This document shows, piece after piece, positions 8,371 to 17,057 of a DNA stretch of 64,000 bases (position 1 is its first letter; each line of letters opens with the position of its first letter). Below the pieces are notes generated by a model, which saw only the letters and a list, made by a program, of their open reading frames with translations, had not been told where the DNA came from and made no database searches. Source of the DNA: an uncultured Prevotella sp. (GTDB taxonomy: Bacteria; Bacteroidota; Bacteroidia; Bacteroidales; Bacteroidaceae); NCBI GenBank assembly GCA_900770395.1, contig CAAGKM010000006.1, forward strand, positions 1-64,000. The letters run 5' to 3'. The position numbers were made by a program, and so were the translations under genes.

Positions 8371-8880
8371 TTTTTTGGCACGGATTACACGGATTATCAC
8401 TGGTTTCTGCGCCTTGTTTTTCGTTTTATTCTGTGAATATTTTACGTTTTACTTTTAATGAATGACCAAAATTAATCAGAAGTCCAAGTTCTTTGTTGCA
8501 TGCCTTCAGATAGTTAATCAATTGCCATTCATGTTCCAGTTTCAAATCATTGACAGCCTTCAATTCTATAATAATCTTATCTTCGACAATCATATCAGCA
8601 ATATAATGACCAACCTTTTCTCCTTTATAATAGACATCCATTGGTTTCTGACATTCACATCGAATCTCCTCTCTTTTCAATTCCTTGTAAAGAGCATTTC
8701 CATACACTGCTTCCAAGAATCCAAAGCCTAATGTCTTATGGACTTCCATAGCCGCATGGATTATTTTCTCTGTCAAATCCTCGTACAACATAAAGATCAC
8801 TTTCCAACGTATAAATACACTTCAAACACTCTACGTTAAAGATAATGCGCAGCTCAGTGTTCTCCGTGTAATCCGTGCCT
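8371..8880. mobile_element. Palindromic element copy C carrying a GxxExxY gene
   Basis: Outer arms are GGCACGGATTACACGGATTA (8377-8396) and its inverse TCCGTGTAATCCGTGCC (8863-8879). Inner motifs CACTG...CTGCGCC (8399-8413) and GCGCAGCTCAGTG (8847-8859) match the centre of empty copy B. Between the arms is one intact 121-aa minus-strand gene. The same ends exist without cargo at 4261-4350 and 6721-6787, which suggests a small non-autonomous or self-encoded repeat element. No transposase or target duplication is evident. Confidence 0.6.
8426..8791 (-). CDS. GxxExxY protein (PD-(D/E)XK nuclease-like)
   Basis: 121 residues from ATG at 8791 (MLYEDLTEKIIHAAMEVHKT); a GTG three codons upstream is possible. 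It contains the name-giving GFLEAVY (GxxExxY) and the nuclease-like core ADMIVEDKIIIELKAV (D...ExK), then LKLEHEWQLINYLKA and LLINFGHSLKVKRK. These fit the GxxExxY family of small PD-(D/E)XK-superfamily proteins, whose function is unproven. All candidate catalytic residues are kept, so it looks intact. It sits wholly inside palindromic element copy C, unlike its host-gene neighbours, which suggests it belongs to the element. DNA cleavage is inferred, not shown. Confidence 0.85.
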   Translation of the reverse strand: MLYEDLTEKIIHAAMEVHKTLGFGFLEAVYGNALYKELKREEIRCECQKPMDVYYKGEKVGHYIADMIVEDKIIIELKAVNDLKLEHEWQLINYLKACNKELGLLINFGHSLKVKRKIFTE

Positions 8881-8888
8881 AAATATTA

Positions 8889-9746
8889 CTATACCTCTAA
8901 TAAAAGTCGAATACACTTCTCGAGCGACTCCTCCCAATATGGAATCTCAATGCCCAAGGTGTTCTTTATCTTTGTCTTGTCAAGCACGCTGTAGGCAGGG
9001 CGTGCGGCAGGCGTGGGATATTCTGCGGTGTGCAGCGGACGCACCTTGCAGCTTGTTATTCCGGCAATGCGGTGTATCGCCTTGGTGAAGTCATACCAGC
9101 TTATCACTCCCTCGTTCGAGAAATGGTAGATGCCGGGGATAATGTTCTTGTCGATGGCTGCCATTATCGCCACGGCAAGGTCGTGGGCATAGGTCGGGGT
9201 GCCTATCTGGTCGAATATCACTCCTAATTCCGGCTTCTCATTTCCTAAGCGTATCATTGTCTTCACGAAATTGTTGCCGAAGCGGCTGTAGAGCCATGCC
9301 GTGCGTATTATCATGCTGCGCTTGCAGGCTGCTGTTACGGCATGCTCGCCTTCGAGTTTGGTCCTGCCGTAGACGCTGTTGGGCGATGTCGGCATATCCT
9401 CGGTGTAGGGTGTGTGGGAGGTTCCGTCGAACACATAGTCGGTGCTGACTTGTATCATCCATCCGCCGCGCTTCTCCACGGCTGCTGCGAGATAGCCCGG
9501 AGCCACTCCGTTGAGCAGACGGCACAGGTCCTCGCTGCTCTCAGCCTTGTCTACGGCAGTGAAGGCGGCGCAATTTACTATACCGTCAATCTCGTTTTTC
9601 TCCACAAATTCGTTGATAGCCTGCTCGTTGGTGATGTCAAGCTCAGCCACGTCGGTGTTAAACCATTTATGTTCAGCGTGCTGTCCCTGCAGCAGCCGCA
9701 TCTCGTTACCCAGTTGGCCGTTGTGGCCTGTTATCAGTATGTTCAT
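8889..9746 (-). CDS. rfbD: dTDP-4-dehydrorhamnose reductase
   Basis: 285 residues from ATG at 9746 (MNILITGHNGQLGNEMRLLQ). It has the NAD(P)-binding motif GHNGQLG at 7-13, STDYVFDG, and the short-chain dehydrogenase pair Y/K in SVYGRTKLEGE. RfbD performs the last step of dTDP-L-rhamnose synthesis, reducing dTDP-4-dehydro-L-rhamnose with NADPH to supply surface polysaccharides. No other rfb gene is adjacent. A -7 box TATCTTTG lies 50 bases upstream at 9796-9803. Its 3' end abuts palindromic element copy C. Confidence 0.93.
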   Translation of the reverse strand: MNILITGHNGQLGNEMRLLQGQHAEHKWFNTDVAELDITNEQAINEFVEKNEIDGIVNCAAFTAVDKAESSEDLCRLLNGVAPGYLAAAVEKRGGWMIQVSTDYVFDGTSHTPYTEDMPTSPNSVYGRTKLEGEHAVTAACKRSMIIRTAWLYSRFGNNFVKTMIRLGNEKPELGVIFDQIGTPTYAHDLAVAIMAAIDKNIIPGIYHFSNEGVISWYDFTKAIHRIAGITSCKVRPLHTAEYPTPAARPAYSVLDKTKIKNTLGIEIPYWEESLEKCIRLLLEV

Positions 9747-9795
9747 AATTTCTTGTTTTTTTATATCCTTTTCTGTTTTTATTCTTTTAAAGTTG

Positions 9796-9803
9796 CAAAG
9801 ATA
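9796..9803 (-). promoter_or_regulatory. -7 box (TATCTTTG) for rfbD
   Basis: Minus-strand match to TAnnTTTG, 50 bases before the rfbD ATG at 9746. Confidence 0.55.
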
Positions 9804-9889
9804 GTACTTTTTTTTCACATCACAAAATAAATGCGTTTTTTTCACTCACATAATTATTTTTTATCAAGACTTCGATTCCAAACGATACG

Positions 9890-9952
9890 TTTAGATTCGT
9901 AAAAGCTACATTCAGTCTCGTAAAAGCTACATTCAGATTCGTAAATGCTGCA
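9890..9952. repeat. Tandem array 2: three 21-bp units
   Basis: Units start at 9890, 9911 and 9932 and share TTYAGWYTCGTAAAWGCTRCA with a few substitutions. It lies in the 650-base AT-rich gap between divergent rfbD and the HD-domain gene, at the left border of the accessory island. Period 21 here, against 22 in the other arrays. Confidence 0.85.
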
Positions 9953-10067
9953 TTGGGGGATGAAAACGCTTAATAGAATATCCAAATATTGCTGTTGATA
10001 ATTCTCACTGCTTATGTGTATATTTCAGATGTTAACATATAAAGACAATTTAACAAATTTTGCGGAT

Positions 10068-10213
10068 GGTGAAGGGTGAACCCTATGTTTAACCTTTGTG
10101 TTAAAACTATGTTAGAAATATTACATAACACATTGATTTATACTTTCTTTATATTCTTTAAACGCACGCGCTGTCTATACAAAGTTCTTTATACCAAGGG
10201 TTCACCATTCACC
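10068..10213. repeat. 17-bp inverted repeat flanking 112 bp
   Basis: GGTGAAGGGTGAACCCT (10068-10084) and AGGGTTCACCATTCACC (10197-10213) are inverted copies with one mismatch. A further degenerate GGTGAACCTTT copy follows at 10220-10230. No reading frame of note lies between the arms, so it could be a miniature element or a large regulatory hairpin. Confidence 0.55.
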
Positions 10214-10273
10214 CCAAAAGGTGAACCTTTAACAATAGGATTCACCCGCTTTTACATAGTGGAAAATCATAGT

Positions 10274-10346
10274 TACTTGCACTCGGGAATAAAAATAAAT
10301 CAACATTTATTTTGTATTCTCTTCTTTTATTCGTAACTTTGCAGGC
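10274..10346 (+). promoter_or_regulatory. Promoter cassette in front of HD-domain gene
   Basis: The 73 bases beginning TACTTGCACTCGGGAATAAA and ending TAACTTTGCAGGC match 70 of 73 bases of the inverted copy at 46748-46820. The -7 box TAACTTTG is at 10334-10341. Transcription would begin about 10348, upstream of a 16-codon leader frame and the HD gene. Confidence 0.7.
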
Positions 10347-10363
10347 TGAAAGGAAACAGCCTT

Positions 10364-10414
10364 ATGAAAGAACAATATAACAACCTTTTGACCATGCTTG
10401 CCAATGGTATCTAA
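10364..10414 (+). other. 16-codon upstream reading frame
   Basis: ATG at 10364 encodes MKEQYNNLLTMLANGI and ends at TAA 10412-10414. It overlaps the first ATG of the HD gene at 10404 in another frame and ends one base before ATG 10416. The position suggests a leader peptide or translational coupling, but it may be chance. Confidence 0.3.
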
Positions 10415-11207
10415 GATGGAGAAGAAAATCGCTGATGGAAACATCAAGCGATTGAATGCAGCCATAAAAAGCGGTTGTCAAGATATAGAACTGTTGGACT
10501 CGTTGGCAGATCCATTGTTTGACACGATGCTTGGACTTTCATGTGCTGGAGAACGCACTTATCTTCGGTTTATCAAGTATTTGGAGACTTTCAATCCAAA
10601 GGAAGCCAAAGAACGGTTTGAAATGTATGAGGACTCTATGGGGTATAAAATTCATTTGGCGTATGTGGCAGCACGCTTGGCAAAAGACATACATAAGGGA
10701 CTGGTAGATAAAGCGGGAAAAGATTATTTTGAAGGACATCTTGCCACTGTTGGAGGTAATGGTTATGACTGGAAAGACAAGACGGTTGGTTTCTTGCATG
10801 ATGTCGCAGAGGACACTGAATATTCTGTCAAGGACGTTATACGTCTCCTCAAAAGGGGATTAAAAGAATGGAAAGCTAAGCCCGATGAACAGGATTGGAT
10901 GAATGACTTCATTGAGATAATTACGCAATATCCCAACGAGCGTCTGCATCTGCCCTCTAAAGAAGAATGGAACGATATAGAAGAAGCTCTAAACCTATTA
11001 AACTCCAGAACAGCCAAGAATCGGGAGGAATACATCCAGCGCTTTAAGGGGCACTTTCTTGCCATAAAGGTTAAGTTGAACGATTTGCGCCACAACATGG
11101 ATATTTCGCGCATCCCCAATCCTACAGAAAAGGATTATGCAAGAATTGAGCGTTATCAAAAAGAATATAACACCCTTATGGATATGTTTCAGGAGTTGTG
11201 CGATTAG
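10404..11207 (+). CDS. RelA/SpoT-like HD hydrolase (small alarmone hydrolase-like)
   Basis: 267 residues from ATG 10404; ATG 10416 (MEKK) is equally possible and would give 263. The HD-domain signature of (p)ppGpp hydrolases is readable: KAGKDYFEGHLATV (H112), FLHDVAEDT (H132, D133, E136, D137) and KLNDLRHN (D227, N231). The spacing of the last two groups is the same as in Rel enzymes. There is no synthetase, TGS or ACT domain. It would thus be a stand-alone alarmone hydrolase; an inactive sensor is also possible. It is the first gene of the AT-rich accessory island, with its own promoter cassette. Hydrolysis of (p)ppGpp is inferred from residues. Confidence 0.7.
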   Translation: MVSKMEKKIADGNIKRLNAAIKSGCQDIELLDSLADPLFDTMLGLSCAGERTYLRFIKYLETFNPKEAKERFEMYEDSMGYKIHLAYVAARLAKDIHKGLVDKAGKDYFEGHLATVGGNGYDWKDKTVGFLHDVAEDTEYSVKDVIRLLKRGLKEWKAKPDEQDWMNDFIEIITQYPNERLHLPSKEEWNDIEEALNLLNSRTAKNREEYIQRFKGHFLAIKVKLNDLRHNMDISRIPNPTEKDYARIERYQKEYNTLMDMFQELCD

Positions 11208-11313
11208 TGCTGAATACTTGCTGGCAATGGGCAGCCGTTTTTGTATGGCAAAAAACGTATGGCTTAAGAAACGAGGAGTTAAACCTGTGACAATTTGTCA
11301 CGGTTTGAAGAAC

Positions 11314-11340
11314 GAGTTATTCGAAAAAATCGAATAACTC
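11314..11340 (+). terminator. Perfect 11-bp hairpin after HD gene
   Basis: GAGTTATTCGA (11314-11324) and TCGAATAACTC (11330-11340) pair perfectly round AAAAA. A second inverted repeat, GTGACAA/TTGTCAC, lies just before at 11287-11301. There is no U-tract, so it may be a weak terminator or a protein site. The stretch 11208-11545 otherwise holds only the promoter of res and a doubtful 36-codon frame. Confidence 0.4.
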
Positions 11341-11432
11341 ATAGGTTAATGAATAAACAAAGATTACCCCGACTGCGGTTTTATTGATGTCATAATCGTG
11401 AACATGTGAATTTTCACGCAATTTCTTTCTTG

Positions 11433-11476
11433 AAAATTCTTGATTCTCAACTTTATTTATTAACTTTGCAGGCAGT
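11433..11476 (+). promoter_or_regulatory. Promoter segment of type III R-M operon
   Basis: The -7 box TAACTTTG lies at 11461-11468. The 35 bases 11433-11467 are identical to the reverse complement of 46829-46863, and AACTTTGCAGGCAGTAAGA also ends the other promoter copy at 46741. It is a reused promoter segment shared with the HNH gene 35 kb away. Confidence 0.65.
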
Positions 11477-11545
11477 AAGAGGAATTAAGTGATTCTATGT
11501 CAACAAAGACAAGAACAAATCAATTATCCTTGTAATAATATATTT

Positions 11546-14260
11546 ATGCAGTTTAAACTTGAAAACCCACAGCACCAAATATCAGCCATACAAAGTGTGG
11601 TTGAGGTTTTCCGTGGTATGGAACGTAATACATACGATAACGCTCATATTGAGGATATTCACACAAATGTATGTTCGTTGTCAGCCCAGCAACTTTATGA
11701 TAATATCCGTAGAATAATTAAGGAAAATAATATTGCGGATTCACAATCCTTTATCACAGAAGAAAATGATGCTTGTATAGAAATGGAAACGGGTACAGGC
11801 AAGACTCTGACATATATTCAGACTGCGTATGAACTATTCCGCGAATATGGGCTGAGTAAATTTATAGTCCTTGTCCCGTCTGTTCCTATCCGCCAAGGAG
11901 TAATTGACACTATTGAGAATTTCAAAGAACAGCTTGCTGATAAATATGACGTTATTCCTAATGCTTTTATTTATGATAGTTCAAGACTAAGTTCGCTCCA
12001 TGATTTTATAACGTCAGACCATCTGCAAATTATGGTACTGACGATGGCATCGTTCAACTCTGAGAATAACATCCTGAATCAGGTTGAACGGGAGGGGCTT
12101 TTCAATAATCTGCCTCACCTTGAAGCATTAGCCCAGACACATCCTATAATATTTATGGATGAGCCACAAGAAGGTATGGATACAGAGAACTCAAAACAAT
12201 GGATAGCCAAACTCACCCCGTTGTTTAAGTTTCGGTATTCGGCGACCCATGCAGTCAAGAAGAATGTATTGTATCAACTTACACCTGCCGAAAGTTATCG
12301 TCTTGGATTGGTTAAACGTCTGGAAGTGCTTACCGTATCTGAAAGCAACGACGAGGCAACAATGAAAATTGAGATAAGCAGTGTACAATCATCTGCAACT
12401 CAGGTAAAAGTAAAACTCAAATTTTGGAAGCTCAACAAAACCAAAGGTCGTTTTGAGTTCAAAGACTCTGGATTATTGAAAAAGGATGATAATCTTGCTG
12501 ACAAGTCTGGTAATGAATCATATCGGGATTTTACAATAAGCCGCATATATAAGTCGATGTCAGATCGTAAATGGCATGTCACTTTCTCTAACGGCACGGA
12601 AATCGTTGAAGGCTCTTCGTCTGCCAATAAGGAACAGGTTTGGGCTTTACAACTTGAATGGCTTATCCGCCGACATTTTGAGAATAAAAAGCGGCTAAGG
12701 GCAAAAGGAATCAAAAACCTGTCACTGGTTTTCATTGATAGGGTTGCCAATTATATGAGTGTTGAGCGCCCTATAATAAAACAGCTTTTTGAGCAGAAAT
12801 TTCGTGAAGTTTATCCTGAGTTTAATGGTGGGAAACAGCCTTCAGATGATGAGGTGCAAGCTGCACAAGGTTATTATTTCGCCAAAACCACCCAAGGGGA
12901 ATATACCGACAAAGAAGATGCCTGTAAAAGAAATAAAGAGATTTTCGATGAGATTCTTCATAACAAGCAGGAACTTCTCTCTTTCGGCAGCCCGATAGAA
13001 TTTATCTTTTCCCACTCGGCATTAGGTGTCGGATGGGACAACCCTAATGTTTTCGGTATTGCAACACTCAACGAGAGTTATTCGGAAAATAAAAAGCGTC
13101 AGGAAATAGGGCGTGGTCTGCGTATCTGTGTTAATCAGACAGGAGAGCGCGTGTATGATAATGATGAGACACCCGATGACGAGCGGATAAATCAGCTCAC
13201 CATCGTGCCCAACGAGACTTACGAGACATTTGCCCGAAGCTATCAAAAAGAAACGGAAGAACTGTATGGAACAAGCGGCAAGGCACCTAATCCTAAACAC
13301 ACTCACAAGGGACAGAACAAGAATCGCGTGATGTTCAAAATCAAGAAGGACGAAACATTTATGAGCGTGTTCCGTCGGTTTTGGAATACAGTTGCAAAGA
13401 AAACTACTTACCGTATCCACATGGATGAGGATAACCTAATACGTAAAAGTATAGCCGCATTGAATGACATACGGATTAATGACTATTCCATAGACGTGCA
13501 AAGCATAAAGGTGAACGACATCAGCAATCTCAATGACTTTGAGGATGGTGGTTCAGACTTTCGCAAAGGTCATGCCCGCTTTACTCCCCATGACCTCGTG
13601 GAAGAACTTAGCGAAAAAACAGGTCTATGCTATATCTCAGTATTGAGAACCATCGCAGGAATCAGCAATAAGGAACAGTATATAAAGAATCCTCCAGTCT
13701 TTATGGAACAGGCTGTATTTAAGATGAAACAGATACAGCTTGACGAATTGGTGCGATGCGTTGAGTATTGTCCGACGGGAGAAGAATATGCTTTTGACTT
13801 CAATGACTTCTCAAAAGACGGCTGTGAGAATTGGATAAGCACTCCCAATCATGGTGTTTGGGATAAGACTCTTTATGACAGCAACATCGAAAGGAATTTT
13901 GCCGAAGATGCAGACAAATCTACTAATGCAGACGTTTTGTGCTTCCTTAAATTTCCACAATGGTACAAGATTCCTACACCCGCTGGCAACTATGAGCCGG
14001 ATTTTGGAGTTGTGCTGCGGAAAAGAGAACTTCTTAATCCGAATGAAGATAAAGAGTATTATTTCGTGGTAGAAATAAAAGGAACAAATGACATTGAAGA
14101 TAAGAAAGCATTGACTCCTCACGAGATTGCACGAATAAAATGTGCAATTGCACATTTCCGCTCACTCGGAATAGAGGCTTATTATAAGGCTCCAATAAAA
14201 GAATATGAAACATTCAAGGCGCAAGCCACTCAAACAATAAACAACAATGGAAAAATATAA
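11546..14260 (+). CDS. res: Type III restriction enzyme, Res subunit
   Basis: 904 residues from ATG 11546 (MQFKLENPQHQISAIQSVVE); the upstream GTG at 11489 gives an unconserved tail and is rejected. Superfamily 2 helicase motifs are present: METGTGKT at 80-87 (P-loop), MDEPQ near 204 in place of DEAD/H, and QEIGRGLRICV near 520 (motif VI). A C-terminal PD-(D/E)XK nuclease follows, with EPDFGVVL...YYFVVEIKG (about 817-845). Res translocates on ATP and cuts DNA with Mod when two sites are unmethylated. The gene overlaps the mod start by 14 bases. The usual type III order is mod then res; here it is reversed. Confidence 0.9.
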   Translation: MQFKLENPQHQISAIQSVVEVFRGMERNTYDNAHIEDIHTNVCSLSAQQLYDNIRRIIKENNIADSQSFITEENDACIEMETGTGKTLTYIQTAYELFREYGLSKFIVLVPSVPIRQGVIDTIENFKEQLADKYDVIPNAFIYDSSRLSSLHDFITSDHLQIMVLTMASFNSENNILNQVEREGLFNNLPHLEALAQTHPIIFMDEPQEGMDTENSKQWIAKLTPLFKFRYSATHAVKKNVLYQLTPAESYRLGLVKRLEVLTVSESNDEATMKIEISSVQSSATQVKVKLKFWKLNKTKGRFEFKDSGLLKKDDNLADKSGNESYRDFTISRIYKSMSDRKWHVTFSNGTEIVEGSSSANKEQVWALQLEWLIRRHFENKKRLRAKGIKNLSLVFIDRVANYMSVERPIIKQLFEQKFREVYPEFNGGKQPSDDEVQAAQGYYFAKTTQGEYTDKEDACKRNKEIFDEILHNKQELLSFGSPIEFIFSHSALGVGWDNPNVFGIATLNESYSENKKRQEIGRGLRICVNQTGERVYDNDETPDDERINQLTIVPNETYETFARSYQKETEELYGTSGKAPNPKHTHKGQNKNRVMFKIKKDETFMSVFRRFWNTVAKKTTYRIHMDEDNLIRKSIAALNDIRINDYSIDVQSIKVNDISNLNDFEDGGSDFRKGHARFTPHDLVEELSEKTGLCYISVLRTIAGISNKEQYIKNPPVFMEQAVFKMKQIQLDELVRCVEYCPTGEEYAFDFNDFSKDGCENWISTPNHGVWDKTLYDSNIERNFAEDADKSTNADVLCFLKFPQWYKIPTPAGNYEPDFGVVLRKRELLNPNEDKEYYFVVEIKGTNDIEDKKALTPHEIARIKCAIAHFRSLGIEAYYKAPIKEYETFKAQATQTINNNGKI

Positions 14261-16139
14261 AGATCACATAATACAATCGCCGGACATGAATGCCGAACGT
14301 CTTGAAACACTCCGTAACCTGTTCCCTGATTGGTTTACCCAAGAGGGACGGCTGGATATAAACGAAGTAAAAAGAGCAGTAAACCCTGATAGCGTTGAAG
14401 AAACGGAACGCTACGAATTCCGTTGGTTTGGCAAATCAAATGCTAAACGCAATGCCTTTACGCCAACTCGTGCAACTTTGCATTATGACGAATCGCGTAG
14501 CGTAAATCCAGAAACGACCGAAAATGTCATTATAGAAGGGGAAAATCTTGAGGTGCTCAAGATATTGTTGGGCGGCTATCGGAACAAAGTTAAAGTTATT
14601 TACATAGACCCTCCTTATAACACAGGAGAAGACTTTTTATATAATGATGATTTTTCAGAAGGTCGTCAAGCATATTGGGAACGTACGGAACAATCGGAAG
14701 ATGGAATAGCACTTGACACAAACTCCGATGCAAGTGGGCGTTTCCATAGCAACTGGTTGGATATGATGTATAGTCGCCTTCTTGTGGCTCGTAATCTATT
14801 GCGTCCTGATGGTGTGATTTTCATCTCTATAGATGATCATGAGTTGCATCATTTGCGAAAGATTTGTGATGATGTCTTTGGTGAGGAGAATTTTAAAGCA
14901 AATATCTCTTGGCAGAAAAGATATACTCGTAGCAATAATACGACTGATTTTACCACTGTGGTTGAACATATTTTAGTATACAGCAAAGAGAATAAGTTTA
15001 TTGTCAGTTTATTGCCACGAACAGAAGAAGCTGATGGTAGATATTCCAATCCAGACAATGACCCACGTGGAGATTGGAAAGGAGCCTCTTTTTTGAATCC
15101 TGCATCGCCAGAAGCACGGCCCAATTTATGCTATCCAATAGAAAATCCTAATACAGGAACCATAACTTACCCAACAACTAATGCGTGGAGACGGTCTAAA
15201 GATGTGTATGAACAACTTTTGGCTGAAAATCGATTCTATTGGGGCAATGACGGGAAATCCAAAGTTCCATCTGTTAAAATGTTCCTATCTGAAGCGAGAG
15301 GGCTTACCCCAATCAATTTATGGGAACATGATTATGCAGGCAATACTGATGAAGGAAGTGCAGAACTTCAAGAATTATTAAAATATAAAGTTTTTGATTT
15401 TCCAAAGCCTTCTCTCTTAATCCAAAGGGTATTAGAGCATGTTGGTGACAAAGATTGCATTGTTTTAGATTTCTTTGCGGGGTCTGGAACTACTGGGCAT
15501 GCAGTTGTAAACCAAAACTTAAAAGATGGTGGCAATCGTAAGTATATTCTTGTGCAAGTACCACAGGTAACAGACGAGAATAGCAATGCACGACGTGCTG
15601 GTTTCAAGAAAATTAGTGATATAACAATCGCCCGAAATAAAGCCGTTGTAGAGAAAACGAAAGAATCTTTTGATGGAAAGTTAATCACACCTGAAGACCA
15701 ACAGCAATTAAACCAACTGGGCTTTAAAGTCTTCACTCTCTCAAAATCATCTTTCCCACGCACTGATTTCACTCCCGACCCAGAGAAATCAGAAGAAGAG
15801 AATTTGGAGCTATTCCAACAATATGTATTTCAAAAGGAGCAACATCTGTCTTTGGAATTTAATGATAATGACCTTATCACTGAAATTCTAATTTCTCGTG
15901 GTTTCATGCTCACATATAAACTTGAACGCCAACCGATATTTACCGCCAACACGATTTATCTCGCCACAGATGGCGTAAAGACAGCATACATTTGTGTTGA
16001 CAATCAACTCGATGATGCAACAGTCGATTACTTCCTGCAACATACAGAAACCAAATTCATCTGTATAGAGCGTGCTCTCGACTCTACCAAGAAGTTTAAC
16101 TTAAAAAAGAAGATGGAAGACAAGTTCTTTGCATTCTAA
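14247..16139 (+). CDS. mod: Type III DNA methyltransferase, Mod subunit
   Basis: 630 residues. DPPYNTGEDF (121-130, catalytic motif IV) precedes the SAM-binding motif LDFFAGSGTTGHAV (about 406-419), the beta-class order of type III Mod proteins. The region between should hold the target-recognition part (WQKRYTRSNNTTDF onwards). Mod sets sequence specificity for both adenine methylation and Res cleavage. It starts inside the res 3' end, implying translational coupling. No simple-sequence tract for phase variation was seen. The target site cannot be read from sequence. Confidence 0.92.
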   Translation: MEKYKDHIIQSPDMNAERLETLRNLFPDWFTQEGRLDINEVKRAVNPDSVEETERYEFRWFGKSNAKRNAFTPTRATLHYDESRSVNPETTENVIIEGENLEVLKILLGGYRNKVKVIYIDPPYNTGEDFLYNDDFSEGRQAYWERTEQSEDGIALDTNSDASGRFHSNWLDMMYSRLLVARNLLRPDGVIFISIDDHELHHLRKICDDVFGEENFKANISWQKRYTRSNNTTDFTTVVEHILVYSKENKFIVSLLPRTEEADGRYSNPDNDPRGDWKGASFLNPASPEARPNLCYPIENPNTGTITYPTTNAWRRSKDVYEQLLAENRFYWGNDGKSKVPSVKMFLSEARGLTPINLWEHDYAGNTDEGSAELQELLKYKVFDFPKPSLLIQRVLEHVGDKDCIVLDFFAGSGTTGHAVVNQNLKDGGNRKYILVQVPQVTDENSNARRAGFKKISDITIARNKAVVEKTKESFDGKLITPEDQQQLNQLGFKVFTLSKSSFPRTDFTPDPEKSEEENLELFQQYVFQKEQHLSLEFNDNDLITEILISRGFMLTYKLERQPIFTANTIYLATDGVKTAYICVDNQLDDATVDYFLQHTETKFICIERALDSTKKFNLKKKMEDKFFAF

Positions 16140-16167
16140 TAAGAAATTAATTAAATCAAATGTATAA

Positions 16168-16980
16168 ATGAATACAAAAGTTTATGTTGAAGGTGGAATT
16201 TTAATCAATACACCTTATTTTAAATATGAAAGCGGTGGAGCTCTGTATTCAGAACCGCCTAAAAAATCCGAGACAATAAAGCCCAATGATATTATTGAAG
16301 GAGGGCCTTGCTTAGTTATTTCTGAAGAAAAAGCTCCTTCTTTCTTTAAAGAATATTATGCAAAAACATTCTTTACAACAACGTGTAAATTTGCTCCATT
16401 TTTCAGTAATACTATTGATGACTGTTTTGCTTCTTTTACGAACAGAATAAATGAGGTGATGGAGCTATTAGAACGTAATGACGTTAATCAACCTACACAA
16501 CAAATATTATATCGTTTATCTATTGTTTCTGTTGTAGCAGCTTTAGATACTTTAATTAGTGATTTAGTTCTTTATATTGCAACCAAAAGCAGAGACGCTT
16601 TTTTGAAAACTATTAATAGTATTGGTATTCCTGCAAAAAATAATGTTAATTTGATAGAACGAATTTTACGAATGTGGTGTGATAACGCTATTGACTCAGC
16701 TGAACAAGAAGTTGTAGATCATATTTTACGAAAGTCATATAGTAGTATGACCGAAATCAAGAATACGCTAAAGCTTTTATATGATATTTCTATATCAAAA
16801 GACGACAATATAGAACAGATTATTAAGGCAAGACATTTAATTGCTCATAGAAATGGAAGAAAGAAGGACGGAAATATGATTGTATTTTCCAAAGATGAAA
16901 CAATTTCTATGATTAATAGAATTAATGATTTTGCGTTTCTTGTCAAAGACAAGATTTTAAATAAAAGCAAAATAAAATAA
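16168..16980 (+). CDS. HEPN-like protein next to type III R-M
   Basis: 270 residues, AT-rich, 28 bases after mod. The N-terminal ~90 residues are unrecognised. The rest is predicted helical and includes ARHLIAHRNGRKKDG, where R222-x4-H227 fits the HEPN RNase signature RX4-6H. The preceding helix ALDTLISDLVLYIATKSRDAFLK also suits HEPN/RiboL-PSP-HEPN-type proteins. Such proteins often act as RNases in abortive-infection or toxin systems. The neighbourhood supports a defence role, but neither toxicity nor a partner is shown. It is probably the third gene of the res-mod transcript. Confidence 0.5.
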   Translation: MNTKVYVEGGILINTPYFKYESGGALYSEPPKKSETIKPNDIIEGGPCLVISEEKAPSFFKEYYAKTFFTTTCKFAPFFSNTIDDCFASFTNRINEVMELLERNDVNQPTQQILYRLSIVSVVAALDTLISDLVLYIATKSRDAFLKTINSIGIPAKNNVNLIERILRMWCDNAIDSAEQEVVDHILRKSYSSMTEIKNTLKLLYDISISKDDNIEQIIKARHLIAHRNGRKKDGNMIVFSKDETISMINRINDFAFLVKDKILNKSKIK

Positions 16981-17057
16981 GAATGAGTGAATTCGGTAAT
17001 TTCCACCATGGTAAATTATAACTATTACAACATTATCTAAAATAAATAAACAATAAT

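Noticed and set aside
11227..11337. A 36-codon frame (MGSRFCMAKNVWLKKRGVKP...) after the HD gene
   Set aside because: It overlaps a perfect hairpin that encodes its last residues and has no clear promoter; composition is not decisive, so it is left unannotated.
14247..16139. Phase-variable repeat tract in mod
   Set aside because: No mono-, tetra- or pentanucleotide run long enough for slippage is visible in the gene or its start.
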